Shown in pieces: positions 35,039-43,393 of a DNA stretch of 64,000 nt. The first letter of the stretch is position 1. Each line of letters begins with the position of its first letter. This DNA comes from Silvimonas iriomotensis. Lineage in GTDB: Bacteria > Pseudomonadota > Gammaproteobacteria > Burkholderiales > Chitinibacteraceae. The stretch is from the NCBI RefSeq assembly GCF_014645535.1, contig NZ_BMLX01000001.1, positions 179,169-243,168 of the forward strand. Reading direction: 5' to 3'. The notes beneath the pieces were generated by a model, which was not told the origin of the DNA, did no database searches, and saw nothing but the letters and a program-made list of their open reading frames with translations. The translations under genes were made by a program, and so were the position numbers.

Positions 35039-36130
35039 ATGGCTGCCATTTCACTGAAGAACATCAAGAAGGCCTACGGCGATAACGCGCCGGTGATCGA
35101 TGGCCTGGATCTGGAAGTCAAAAAGGGCGAGTTTGTCGTGTTCGTCGGTCCGTCCGGCTGCGGCAAATCCACGCTCTTGCGCATGATTGCCGGTCTGGAA
35201 GACATCACCGATGGCGATTTGTACATTGAAGGCGAGCGCGCCAACGATCTGCATCCGTCCGAGCGCGGCATTGCCATGGTGTTCCAAAGCTACGCCCTGT
35301 ACCCGCACATGACGGTGGGCGAGAACATGGGCTTTGCGCTCAAGCTCTCCGGCATGGACAAGGCCAGGATCAAAGAGGCCGTGGGCCGGGCTGCAGAAGT
35401 GCTGCACATTACGCACCTGCTGAACCGCAAGCCGGCCGCGCTGTCCGGTGGCCAGCGTCAGCGCGTGGCGATTGGTCGCGCCATTGTGCGTCAGCCCAAG
35501 GTCTTCTTGTTCGACGAACCGCTGTCTAACCTGGACGCCTCGCTGCGCGTACAGATGCGGATCGAACTGGCCCGTCTGCACCGCGAACTGGGCACCACCA
35601 TGGTGTACGTGACGCACGATCAGGTCGAAGCCATGACGCTGGGCAACCGCATTGCCGTGTTCAATCAGGGCAAGCTGGAACAGGTCGGCGCGCCGATCGA
35701 GCTCTACAAAGAGCCCAAGAGCACCTTTGTGGCCGGCTTCCTGGGTTCGCCCAAGATGAACTTCCTGGCTTGCCAGACGGCAGGCGGCGTTGCGGGCAAC
35801 CTGCTGCTGAAGGTGGGCAGCGAACAGCGTCTGACGCTGGATCGCACTGCTGCCGCAGAAATGCCGGGCGAAGTCACGCTGGGTATCCGTCCGGAACACG
35901 TGCGCGTGGTCTCGGCCGGTGATGGCCTGCAAGCGCGGGTTGATCTGGTGGAAAACCTGGGCGATACGCAACTGGTACACACTGCCGTGGCGGGTTGTGC
36001 CGAGCCGTTCTCCATCCGCTTGCCGGGTGATGTGGACGTGCCGCGCGTGGGTGACACCGTGGGCCTGCACATTGAAGCCAGTCGCGCGCTGTTGTTTGAT
36101 CGCGGCGGTCGTGCACTGGAACTGGCCTGA
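35039..36130 (+). CDS. Sugar ABC transporter ATPase, MalK/UgpC type, of the beta-glucoside importer
   Basis: The 363-residue ATPase has Walker A (GPSGCGKST, 37-45), signature LSGGQ (135-139), Walker B (VFLFDEP, 155-161), the H-loop His193 and a C-terminal TOBE region. It completes the CUT1 importer and sits directly after bglA, five bases away. Many CUT1 systems borrow a shared MalK-like ATPase, so a dedicated one here is notable. A strong terminator follows. Confidence 0.95.
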   Translation: MAAISLKNIKKAYGDNAPVIDGLDLEVKKGEFVVFVGPSGCGKSTLLRMIAGLEDITDGDLYIEGERANDLHPSERGIAMVFQSYALYPHMTVGENMGFALKLSGMDKARIKEAVGRAAEVLHITHLLNRKPAALSGGQRQRVAIGRAIVRQPKVFLFDEPLSNLDASLRVQMRIELARLHRELGTTMVYVTHDQVEAMTLGNRIAVFNQGKLEQVGAPIELYKEPKSTFVAGFLGSPKMNFLACQTAGGVAGNLLLKVGSEQRLTLDRTAAAEMPGEVTLGIRPEHVRVVSAGDGLQARVDLVENLGDTQLVHTAVAGCAEPFSIRLPGDVDVPRVGDTVGLHIEASRALLFDRGGRALELA

Positions 36131-36154
36131 TCAACGTGCTGTTTCGTATCATGC

Positions 36155-36185
36155 AAGGCCCCGCAAATGCGGGGCCTTTTCTTTT
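36155..36185 (+). terminator. Intrinsic terminator of the beta-glucoside operon
   Basis: AAGGCCCCGC (36155-36164) and GCGGGGCCTT (36169-36178) form a perfect 10-bp stem with loop AAAT, followed by TTCTTTT. Confidence 0.95.
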
Positions 36186-36223
36186 ATGATTGCCGTCTGA
36201 TCGCTTTACCTGAAAGAACCCTC

Positions 36224-36886
36224 ATGCGCCGTATTGTCCTGTCTTGTCTGGCCAGCCTGTTGTGCAGTGCCCCCGGTTTTGCCGCCCCCGTCGCGCCCAC
36301 CGTCGGCGCGCCCTTTGCCGTTACTGGCGAGCGCGTGACCACGCAGATCCCCAAAGGCTGGAAACTGGCCTGGATGCAGGGCGACCCCGCCGGCGGCTTC
36401 ATGGCCGAATACCTGCCGGAAGGTGAGGACATCAACCACTGGCGCGGCGAATACCTGGCCATCGCGCGGTTTCCGTACCCCTCTGCGACCGTACTCAAGC
36501 AGATGACCGAGAAAAAAGTGCATATCTCTGAAGTGGCGCTAAGCCAGTTCATGAGCGCCACACAAGCCGGCTGCAGCGGCAAGCGCGAAGAAATGCCGCA
36601 CGGCCTGAACCAGATTGATGGCTTGCTGTTTGCCGTCAGCGGCGGCTTTTGCGACAAACTCGAACCCGCCGCACCGTTTGGCGAAGGCCAGTTTGTCGCC
36701 TTTATCGAAGGCAAGGATTTCTTGCACAAAGTGCAATACTCCTGGCGGCCTGGCAGCGCGTTTGAAGCCAGCGCCAACAAACCCATGCGCCTGCCCAAAC
36801 CGAAAACCGTCCAGTACCTGGAAGCCATCAAGGCCAGCCGGCTGTGTGATGGCAGCTTCAAGGCGTGTAGCGGGAATTTCCTGTAA
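36224..36886 (+). CDS. Exported protein of unknown function
   Basis: The 220-residue product has a Sec signal peptide (residues 1-20, ending FAA) and a mature domain with YLPEGEDINHWRGEYLAI, which resembles periplasmic domains of unknown function found in several proteobacterial secreted proteins. Four cysteines (CSGK, FCDK, LCDG, ACSG) may pair in the periplasm. The ATG at 36224 was chosen because the signal peptide begins there. No operon partner is evident. Confidence 0.75.
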   Translation: MRRIVLSCLASLLCSAPGFAAPVAPTVGAPFAVTGERVTTQIPKGWKLAWMQGDPAGGFMAEYLPEGEDINHWRGEYLAIARFPYPSATVLKQMTEKKVHISEVALSQFMSATQAGCSGKREEMPHGLNQIDGLLFAVSGGFCDKLEPAAPFGEGQFVAFIEGKDFLHKVQYSWRPGSAFEASANKPMRLPKPKTVQYLEAIKASRLCDGSFKACSGNFL

Positions 36887-36954
36887 ACCAAAACGCTTAG
36901 GCATGCGTGAGTAGACCGGCAATGTGTAATCACAAAATCACGAGGCATGGCTGC

Positions 36955-37371
36955 TTACTCTCGGGTTTCCCCGTAAACATCCAGTGCCAGATCAATCTGC
37001 AGCTTTGCTAATTTGGTGAGGAGTACGCTGGAGAATATTTCGCCGGTGTTGCCGGTTGAATACCAGCCAATAAAAAATTCAGTCCGACCGCCTTGTTCGC
37101 GAATCCGGGTGAAAAGTGCTTCATGCTGGATCAGCGTGTTCAGCACTCGATCCAGGGTTTCTGCCAGGTCTTCGTTCCCGGCGCGGGGAATGTCAAAGCA
37201 GCTATAAGCACGTTCGTAGATACCGGGGAGCAGTTGCCCTTTTGGCGTCACTCTCGGAAATCCCTTCCGGTGTACATATTGGGGTTGAAGGCCAAGATGC
37301 GAGGCAAGCTCAGCATGGGCCTGCTCGAAATCAAAAAACCGAAGGGAAATTACAAATTCAAAGTCGTGCAA
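36955..37371 (-). CDS. DUF4279 family protein
   Basis: The 138-residue cytosolic protein fits the DUF4279 pattern: F..SLRFFDFE near the start, RIREQGGRTEFFIGWYSTGN in the middle and a C-terminal LAKLQIDLALDVYGE. Members are often near defence or toxin loci, but no partner is visible here. The start is a TTG at 37371 with AAGAGAG just upstream. Base composition is more A+T-rich than the neighbours, which hints at a recent origin. Confidence 0.75.
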   Translation of the reverse strand: MHDFEFVISLRFFDFEQAHAELASHLGLQPQYVHRKGFPRVTPKGQLLPGIYERAYSCFDIPRAGNEDLAETLDRVLNTLIQHEALFTRIREQGGRTEFFIGWYSTGNTGEIFSSVLLTKLAKLQIDLALDVYGETRE

Positions 37372-37431
37372 GTTGCTCTCTTCGCTAGTTAGCGTTCAAT
37401 GGCTGGGCCGCATTGTGCTAAGGAGTTGTCA

Positions 37432-37908
37432 TTAACAATAAGGCCAGCCTCGGTAGAGCTTTCTGCAGGCATTCCCGATTGCTAGCGGGTTCTTGATCTC
37501 CTTCGCAGGCTTACCAAGGATTTTTGCCGCAGCTTCCCGGTTGGTGTCGTTTGGCACGAGCAAAACCCGCAAGTCCTTCGGGTCGATCACGCCGAAGTTA
37601 TCCATGTCGTGACAACCTGAGCCACTGCAATAGGCCTGGAAGACGATCAATGGTCGCCCCTCCGTACTGATCTGGCATTCGGCACCAATGAAGTCTATGT
37701 TCCCGTCATAGCGCAGGGTTGTAGATTTGCCTTCTTTTGCGACGCTAAGTACAGCGATGACTGGGTGATCCCGTTGCTCTGGCGATGCGCCTTTTTCAAA
37801 TTCAATTTTTGCATTGGCGCCTCCACAAACAAGTAAGTTGCCCGCCATCGCGGGCAGGTTGGCGCTTACGCAAAAGAGCAGGGGCAATATGCGTGACAAG
37901 ACGGGCAT
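37432..37908 (-). CDS. Small exported protein of unknown function
   Basis: The 158-residue product has a clear Sec signal peptide (ILPLLFCVSANLPAMA) and a mature region with six cysteines, including CSGSGC, suggesting disulphides. A C-terminal KNPLAIGNACRKLYRGWPYC tail is distinctive. I cannot name a family. Like the DUF4279 gene it is A+T-richer than its surroundings, and both may belong to a small acquired segment. Confidence 0.7.
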   Translation of the reverse strand: MPVLSRILPLLFCVSANLPAMAGNLLVCGGANAKIEFEKGASPEQRDHPVIAVLSVAKEGKSTTLRYDGNIDFIGAECQISTEGRPLIVFQAYCSGSGCHDMDNFGVIDPKDLRVLLVPNDTNREAAAKILGKPAKEIKNPLAIGNACRKLYRGWPYC

Positions 37909-38066
37909 TTTCTTTCTTCCGGCTAGAGCAAGCTGGTTGTTTGCGTTGCTGCGGTGCCAGTTTAGCGGTCTGACAACATACCCGCTTCACACCGGATAGA
38001 CAGCAGATACACGTACAACACTTGGTGTTGGCGCGCCGGTGACCCATTATCAAACTACGCACGACA

Positions 38067-38429
38067 ATGGGGCCAACCAGAGTGGACGACGCAGAAATCC
38101 GCGCAGTAGACCGCTTGCAACGGCAGATCGACAAACTGCGGGTGCAGATGGAGCTGATGCACCTGAGCTTTGATGCGCTGATCGATACCTTGCCGGATGA
38201 AGAAATCCACGAGGAATTCAAAAAGCGCGCGATCAGCCGTATCCGTCTGCGGCTTGATGGCTTGCGACGCCATGGCACCGAGGCCGAGAACCTGCTCAAT
38301 ACGTCTGGCCTGAATCTGGACGAACAAACGCTGGACGGGCTGCGCCGCGCGGTGGCGCTCAAGCGTGCGCTGGAAACCGAACTGGACCGCCTCTGGGCCG
38401 CGCGCGAATACGAGACGGATCGCAAATAG
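38067..38429 (+). CDS. Coiled-coil protein of unknown function
   Basis: The 120-residue product is almost entirely helical and charged, with heptad-like Leu/Ile spacing (IRAVDRLQRQIDKLRVQMEL) and a second helix pair toward the end. No signal peptide or membrane segment. The ATG at 38067 is used; a GTG at 38082 is an alternative. A 10-bp stem overlaps its stop codon. Confidence 0.7.
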   Translation: MGPTRVDDAEIRAVDRLQRQIDKLRVQMELMHLSFDALIDTLPDEEIHEEFKKRAISRIRLRLDGLRRHGTEAENLLNTSGLNLDEQTLDGLRRAVALKRALETELDRLWAAREYETDRK

Positions 38430-38454
38430 CCCGGCGGGATCGGGCGGGCTATTT
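38424..38454 (+). terminator. Hairpin at the end of the coiled-coil gene
   Basis: AAATAGCCCG (38424-38433) pairs perfectly with CGGGCTATTT (38445-38454). The stop codon lies inside the left arm. The T-tract is short, so termination is probable but not certain. Confidence 0.65.
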
Positions 38455-38476
38455 GTACATCCGGCTGCGTCCTGGC

Positions 38477-38854
38477 TTAGCGGTTCTCCCCCACATCAAT
38501 CCGGTTTCCATCAGGATCGGCAAACACAAAGCAGCGCATGCCAAAGTCGGCATCGCGCAGGGCCTTGATCACACGGACGTTGTGCTGCTGCAGGTGTTGA
38601 TACAGCGCAGCGGCATCATGGACCAGCAAATGCGCGACATTGCGTGGCACTGCCTTGTGCTGTTTGTCCAGGGTCAGATGCAGCTCGGCGTTGTCTTTTT
38701 TCAGGATGACAAAGCCCACTGGATTGCCGTTTTCAAAGGCCTTGGTAAACCCCAGAACCTGGGTATAGAAAGCGATGGCCCGATCCATATCGGCAACAGG
38801 CAAGGTAGGGGCGATACGCCCGAAGTGGACGGGGTGGGGGATAGCGGATGTCAT
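38477..38854 (-). CDS. VOC-superfamily (glyoxalase/bleomycin-resistance-like) protein
   Basis: The 125-residue protein has the two betaalpha-beta-beta-beta repeats of the vicinal oxygen chelate fold: PVADMDRAIAFYTQVLGF near the start and FVFADPDGNRIDVGE at the end, where a metal-ligand Glu is typical. The substrate is not predictable. It is monocistronic, with its start at 38854. Confidence 0.85.
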   Translation of the reverse strand: MTSAIPHPVHFGRIAPTLPVADMDRAIAFYTQVLGFTKAFENGNPVGFVILKKDNAELHLTLDKQHKAVPRNVAHLLVHDAAALYQHLQQHNVRVIKALRDADFGMRCFVFADPDGNRIDVGENR

Positions 38855-38980
38855 GGGACGCTCCTGGCAGGCAAGAGAACCGGCAAGTCGGGGCGGTGCC
38901 CGGCCAGCGGTTGGGCTTGCTGGTGAGCGGAGCGGTGTCCGCAGGTCAGCGCTGATTATAGCGTTGAAGCGATGTCTGTC

Positions 38981-39436
38981 TCAAAACGGGTGTTCATCAT
39001 CAGCGAAGGTGGGCCGGGTCATCAGCACATAGTCGCCGTCGGCAGACTGGCCCTGGCTGGTGGTCACGAAACCGTGCGTGGCATAAAAGCGCCGGACGCG
39101 GCCGTTCTGGACCAGACATTTGAGCTGCCAGGGGCGTTCTGTCCAACCCGGCAAAGCGGCCAGCAGCGCCGAGCCGATGCCCTGACCATGAAAATCTGAG
39201 CGCACGTACAGCATGTGAATGAAATGCGTAGGTGCCCAGATCGATACAAAACCGGCAATGCGGCCCTGATCATCCTGCGCCAGCCAGATCTGTTCGCCCT
39301 CGGCATGTTGGGCAAAGTCCGTTCGCTGGAAGTCGGCGGGGTTCTGCCAGACAAAGTGCTGTTGCCGGCTTTGCAGGTAAATCCAGGCCAGGGTGTCGGT
39401 ATCGGCGGGAGTCGCGGGGCGGATGGTCCAGATCAT
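38981..39436 (-). CDS. GNAT-family N-acetyltransferase
   Basis: The 151-residue cytosolic protein contains the acetyl-CoA motif A (MLYVRSDFHGQGIGSALL) and motif B (LVQNGRVRRFYATHGFV). The acceptor is unknown. A perfect 11-bp inverted repeat ends at the base before its ATG, so the ribosome-binding region is in a predicted hairpin. Confidence 0.88.
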   Translation of the reverse strand: MIWTIRPATPADTDTLAWIYLQSRQQHFVWQNPADFQRTDFAQHAEGEQIWLAQDDQGRIAGFVSIWAPTHFIHMLYVRSDFHGQGIGSALLAALPGWTERPWQLKCLVQNGRVRRFYATHGFVTTSQGQSADGDYVLMTRPTFADDEHPF

Positions 39437-39480
39437 GGCGTAGCCGGGTGGGGCGATCCGGTTATTCTACCGGCTACGCC
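39437..39480 (-). promoter_or_regulatory. Hairpin directly upstream of the GNAT start codon
   Basis: GGCGTAGCCGG (39437-39447) and CCGGCTACGCC (39470-39480) are perfect 11-bp arms. On the GNAT mRNA the stem ends exactly where the ATG begins and covers the position of a Shine-Dalgarno site, and no SD motif is otherwise seen. Confidence 0.6.
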
Positions 39481-39578
39481 ACGCCTGGCGCGTGTATCTG
39501 TAGCGGCCTCTGGCCAGGCTGCTACCATGAAATGTCTGGCGGGAAGAAAGTCCGCCACCTGGCCAAGGTGATCTATCA

Positions 39579-39764
39579 ATGCCCCGCTTGCAAAGCGCAC
39601 AACCAGAAACTGCCGCAACCCGTCCTGAAAAACGCCCGGCTCCGGCCAGCCAGGATCACTATCTTGGCAGCGTGTCTGAGTTGCTGGTCGCCGGCGTAGT
39701 CACCATGCTGCTGGAACGTTATTACCAGTGGAAAAGCCGCCGTTCTGCAGCGGAAAAGCACTGA
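39579..39764 (+). CDS. Small hypothetical protein
   Basis: The 61-residue frame starts after an excellent ribosome site (AAGGTGAT, six bases upstream). The second half, ELLVAGVVTMLLERYYQWKSRR, could be a short membrane or amphipathic helix with a basic tail. A second frame over the same DNA encodes a CPAC-containing stretch, so the coding assignment is not certain. It runs toward the convergent galM-like gene. Confidence 0.5.
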   Translation: MPRLQSAQPETAATRPEKRPAPASQDHYLGSVSELLVAGVVTMLLERYYQWKSRRSAAEKH

Positions 39765-39778
39765 GTCATACTGGCGCA

Positions 39779-40711
39779 TTACAGCCAGTGCGGTTCCAGC
39801 ACAAAGCGCACCGAGAGTGTCTCGCCCGGTTGTAACCAGGTGCCACCCACCTTGCCGGGGTGCTGCTCAGCCAGGTTCAGCCAGTCAGTGCAATTGCTGA
39901 CTGGCTCCATGCAAAAGTGATCCAGCCCTGGCGGCACATACAGCACGAAGAAATCCAGCGGGGCATCTGCGTGCAGCGTCAGGCGCGCGTCTTGCTGCGG
40001 CCAGGTCACGCTGGCGCTGCGGCTCCAGCCGGTGAAGTTGTTATCCAGCACCACGTGATCAATCAATTGTCCCTGGCGTAGCGCATCGAGCAGCGCGGGG
40101 TGTTCCAGTTGCGTCGGCATGATTTCGGCATCGGCCGCCCACATGGCTTCCACATCGGTTTTCACCACGGTATCGGCGCTGCGCAGAAAGTAGGGGTGAT
40201 GCCCCAGCCCGGCCGGCATGGGAGAGGTGTCGGTGTTGGTGAGCGTCATGCGCACGGTCAGACCCTGGCGGGTCAGTTCAAACCGCTGGCTGGCGTGAAA
40301 CGACCATGGCCAGTCGCCACGCGGGTATTCCAGCGTCAGCGTGGCGGCATCGACGGCGACGGTCGCCACCTGCCACGGCAGGCGCCAGCCATGGCCATGC
40401 AGCGTGTGCGGCGAGTCGCTCATATTGGCCGCCATGTGCAGCGCCCGCTCGCCCGCCGGGGCCCGGCCGTTACGGATGCGGTTGCAAAACGGCAGTAGCG
40501 GGAAACTGCCCATCAGCAAAGGGTTGGCTTCATCCAGACTTTGCACTTTGCCTGGCCGCAACCAGTGGATTTCCTCATCGTGCCGTACCGAAAAATAACG
40601 GTAGATGCTGCCGCCCACGGCCGGGGCAAGCAGCAATGTTTGTTCAGCGCACGATAGCCGGATCAGGGCTGGGGCGATCGTCGCGATGTCGGATGAAGCT
40701 GTCAGCGGCAT
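39779..40711 (-). CDS. galM: Aldose 1-epimerase (galactose mutarotase type)
   Basis: The 310-residue protein interconverts alpha and beta sugar anomers before metabolism. It has the mutarotase blocks PLLPFCNRIRNGRA, HGHGWRLPW (catalytic His region), GLGHHPYFLR and the C-terminal CMEPVSN with the catalytic Glu region. It is divergent from the LacI gene of the ytfQ-like locus, so it probably acts on the sugar that importer brings in. Confidence 0.9.
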   Translation of the reverse strand: MPLTASSDIATIAPALIRLSCAEQTLLLAPAVGGSIYRYFSVRHDEEIHWLRPGKVQSLDEANPLLMGSFPLLPFCNRIRNGRAPAGERALHMAANMSDSPHTLHGHGWRLPWQVATVAVDAATLTLEYPRGDWPWSFHASQRFELTRQGLTVRMTLTNTDTSPMPAGLGHHPYFLRSADTVVKTDVEAMWAADAEIMPTQLEHPALLDALRQGQLIDHVVLDNNFTGWSRSASVTWPQQDARLTLHADAPLDFFVLYVPPGLDHFCMEPVSNCTDWLNLAEQHPGKVGGTWLQPGETLSVRFVLEPHWL

Positions 40712-40780
40712 GAGCAGAGTCCACTTGATATGTTTGGGCCATTTCGGGGCGTTCCTGATGTAGATTCTATCAATGTTTTT

Positions 40781-40802
40781 ATAAATTATTACTAATAATA
40801 TT
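40781..40802. promoter_or_regulatory. AT-rich imperfect palindrome between galM and the LacI gene
   Basis: AATTATTACTAATAATATT lies in a very A+T-rich patch at the centre of the divergent region. It shares AATAATATT with the perfect operator at 42003-42025, so it may be the autoregulatory and galM-control site of the same LacI protein. Confidence 0.55.
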
Positions 40803-40921
40803 GGTTGTATGTGGTACGCATATCAGCAATAGAGCGGAAAAAACCGGGGTAATCGCATATCATTGCGTGAGAAAACAGCGCGCCGGCGCTGATGTATGCC
40901 GGTTCATACCAGGATTGCCCA

Positions 40922-42007
40922 ATGGCCAGCCCAACCCGAAAAACAGAAAAACTGCCGCAACGGCGCCCGACCATGACCGACATCGCCAAGCTGGCGGGGG
41001 TGTCGCAATCCACGGTGTCGCTGGTGCTCAACAACAATGTCGGCAGTGCCAAGCTCTCTGAAAAAACCCGCGCCAAAGTCCTGAAAATTGCGTCTGAACT
41101 GGGTTACCGCCTGACGCATCGCACCACCGCAGCGCCCCAGCGCGGGCGCAACATGATTGGCTATATCGTTGATTCCATTTCAACAAGTCCGCACCCGGTG
41201 GTCAGTGTGGATGGCGCGCGTGATGCGGCGTGGGAGCACGATTGCGTTCTGTCGGTCTTTGCCACGCGCGGTGACCCGGAAGTGGAAGAAGCCACCATCA
41301 ATGCCTTGCTGGCCAACCCCACGCTGGTCGGCGTGGTGTACTCCACCATCTTTACCCGCAAGGTCGAAGTGCCCGAGGCGCTGGCGCGGGTGCCGACCGT
41401 GTTGCTCAATTGCTACACGGATGAACGCAACTTCAGCCACGTTGAGCCCGGCGAGGTCGGCGGCGGTCATAACGCCACGGAATACCTGATCAACGCCGGC
41501 CATACGCGCATTGGCTTTATCAATGGCGAACCGTGGATGGATGCGGCCAAAGACCGTTTCAAGGGTTACCGGCAGGCGCTGGCCACGGCCGATCTGCCGT
41601 TTGATCCGCGCCTGGTGCGTGATGGCGACTGGATGAGTGGCACCGGCTTTGAACAAACGTTGTCCTTGATGGCCGAGCCACGCCCGCCCACGGCCATTTT
41701 CTGCGCTAACGACCTGATGGCGCTGGGTGCTCTGGAAGCCTTGAAACAACTGGGTTTGAAGGCGCCAGACGATGTAGCGATCATGGGTTATGACGATCAG
41801 GAAATCGCCCGGCATACCCATCCACCGCTCACCACCGTGTTGTTGCCCAACTATGAAATGGGCCGCTGGGCCGTGGATACGCTGATTGCCGAGGCCGCAT
41901 CGCCGGAAGACGCGGCCACGCAAGGGGCGCAGCGCAAGCGCCATATCAAGATGGAATGCCCGCTTGTGGTGCGGGAATCTGTGGTGTGCTCGCAATCTGA
42001 TCAATAA
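40922..42007 (+). CDS. LacI-family regulator of the ytfQ-like locus
   Basis: The 361-residue protein has the LacI helix-turn-helix (PTMTDIAKLAGVSQSTVSLVLN) preceded by a ~20-residue basic extension, and a ligand domain typical of the family (DVAIMGYDDQEIARHTHPPLTT near the end). The ATG at 40922 has AGGA six bases upstream; an earlier ATG at 40892 has no ribosome site. It lies between galM and the importer genes and likely binds the AT-rich palindromes at 40781 and 42003. Confidence 0.92.
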   Translation: MASPTRKTEKLPQRRPTMTDIAKLAGVSQSTVSLVLNNNVGSAKLSEKTRAKVLKIASELGYRLTHRTTAAPQRGRNMIGYIVDSISTSPHPVVSVDGARDAAWEHDCVLSVFATRGDPEVEEATINALLANPTLVGVVYSTIFTRKVEVPEALARVPTVLLNCYTDERNFSHVEPGEVGGGHNATEYLINAGHTRIGFINGEPWMDAAKDRFKGYRQALATADLPFDPRLVRDGDWMSGTGFEQTLSLMAEPRPPTAIFCANDLMALGALEALKQLGLKAPDDVAIMGYDDQEIARHTHPPLTTVLLPNYEMGRWAVDTLIAEAASPEDAATQGAQRKRHIKMECPLVVRESVVCSQSDQ

Positions 42008-42039
42008 TATTTGACAAATATTATTAATGAACCAAGAAT
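42003..42039 (+). promoter_or_regulatory. Perfect AT-rich operator overlapping the ytfQ promoter
   Basis: AATAATATTT-GAC-AAATATTATT (42003-42025) is a perfect 10-bp dyad. It contains TTGACA (42011-42016), and AAGAAT (42034-42039) follows at 17-bp spacing as a -10. A repressor bound here would block RNA polymerase directly. The left arm overlaps the last codons of the LacI gene. Confidence 0.75.
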
Positions 42040-42101
42040 CACCTCGTAGTCCAAAAACAAGAAGTACATTTTGCGAATGACGTTCCCCGAGGAGGTTCAT
42101 G

Positions 42102-43076
42102 ATGCGAGTACGATCTGCTGGTCTGGCCGTTCTGGTTGCCAGTTTTGCCCTGGCTACGGCCAGCGCCATGGCTGACGGTGTGCCCAAGCTGCCCCAGAAA
42201 TCCAGCTACAAAGTCGGTTTTGCCCAAACCGAAAGCAACAATCCCTGGCGTATCGCCGAAACCCAAAGCCTGAAAGACATTGCCGGCAAGTGTGGCTGGA
42301 CGCTGGTTTATACCGACGCCGCCGGCTCTGCCTCCAAGCAGGTCGCCGACGTGCAAAGCATGATTGCGCAAAAGGTAGACCTGATTGTGCTGGCCCCGCG
42401 TGAAGAAAAACCGCTGGTGCCGGCAGTCATGGCCGCCAAGAAAGCCGGTATTCCGGTCATCGCCATTGACCGCGATCTGGACCAGAGCGTTGCCAAGCCG
42501 GGCCGCGACTATGTCACCTTCATTGGTTCTGACTTTGTTGATCAAGGCCACCGCGCAGCCGAATGGCTGATCAAGGCCACCGGCGGCAAGGGCAAGATCA
42601 TTGAACTGGAAGGCACCACCGGTTCTTCCCCGGCCAACAACCGCAAGAAGGGTTTTGACGACACCGTCAAAAAGCAGCCTGGCATGCAGATCATTGCCAG
42701 CCAGGATGGTGACTTCGCCCGCGACAAGGGCCGTCAGGTGATGGAATCGCTGCTGCAAGCGCACCCGGATGTGACCGCCGTGTACGCCCACAACGATGAA
42801 ATGGCCATGGGCGCGATCGCCGCGCTGGAAGCCGCCGGCAAGAAGCCGGGCAAGGATGTGATCGTGGTGTCGATTGACGGCACCAAGGACGCTCTGCAGG
42901 CCATTATTGATGGCAAGCTGGGTGCCACGGTGCAATCGAGCCCGTTCTTCGGCCCGATCTCTTGCAAGACGGCGCAAGAGTACGCCGCCGGCAAGAAGAT
43001 TCCGGCCTGGGTGAAGGTCAGCGACATGTTCTTTGACAAGAGCAATGCCAAGGAAAATCTGGCCAACGCGTTCTAA
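42102..43076 (+). CDS. ytfQ: YtfQ-like periplasmic sugar-binding protein
   Basis: The 324-residue product has a Sec signal peptide (residues 1-23, ending MADG region) and resembles E. coli YtfQ, the galactofuranose-binding protein: FAQTESNNPWRIAETQSLKD at the start, GDFARDKGRQVMESLL, and VYAHNDEMAMGAIAALEAAGKKPGKD. GAGGAGG lies six bases before the ATG at 42102; the adjacent ATG at 42099 is only three bases away. Ligand is likely galactofuranose or another galactose form, supported by galM nearby. Confidence 0.87.
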   Translation: MRVRSAGLAVLVASFALATASAMADGVPKLPQKSSYKVGFAQTESNNPWRIAETQSLKDIAGKCGWTLVYTDAAGSASKQVADVQSMIAQKVDLIVLAPREEKPLVPAVMAAKKAGIPVIAIDRDLDQSVAKPGRDYVTFIGSDFVDQGHRAAEWLIKATGGKGKIIELEGTTGSSPANNRKKGFDDTVKKQPGMQIIASQDGDFARDKGRQVMESLLQAHPDVTAVYAHNDEMAMGAIAALEAAGKKPGKDVIVVSIDGTKDALQAIIDGKLGATVQSSPFFGPISCKTAQEYAAGKKIPAWVKVSDMFFDKSNAKENLANAF

Positions 43077-43094
43077 GGCACCTTTGATCGGTCG

Positions 43095-43114
43095 GCCGGG
43101 GCTGCGGCCCCGGC
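43095..43114 (+). repeat. Strong GC hairpin after ytfQ
   Basis: GCCGGGGC-TGCG-GCCCCGGC forms an 8-bp stem 18 bases after the stop of the binding-protein gene. Without a T-tract, it probably protects the 3' end of the ytfQ mRNA. Confidence 0.6.
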
Positions 43115-43183
43115 AAGACGGACTGGCACGTGCCCGATGTCGGGTCGGGTAACGGCACAGGCCGGTTCTGTCTTCCTCTCTCA

Positions 43184-43207
43184 GGCCGGCTTGCCGGCCA
43201 TTTTTTT
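43184..43207 (+). terminator. Intrinsic terminator between ytfQ and ytfR
   Basis: GGCCGGC (43184-43190) pairs with GCCGGCC (43193-43199), followed by A and seven T residues. It lies between the binding-protein gene and the ATPase gene of the same transport system, so the two parts of the operon are transcriptionally separated or attenuated. Confidence 0.82.
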
Positions 43208-43393
43208 ACCTGATGGCTGGCCGGCTGAGCGAAAAATCCATAGCGGATAGCAAAGCAGTCCTGCCGGACCATAATCAATCAGAACAACAGCACAACCTGC
43301 ACGCCATGTGTAGTGCCCCTGTCTGGCGCTACACCGGATCGACACGCCGTTACGGCGGCATGCAGCCAGCAAGGCTGGAGGATTCAGTAAACC
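43208..43393 (+). other. Spacer with probable second promoter before ytfR
   Basis: The 186 bp after the terminator hold no convincing ORF. A promoter for ytfR-ytfT-yjfF is expected here, but I see no clear consensus. GGAGG lies about 12 bases before the ATPase ATG, slightly far for efficient initiation. Confidence 0.35.
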
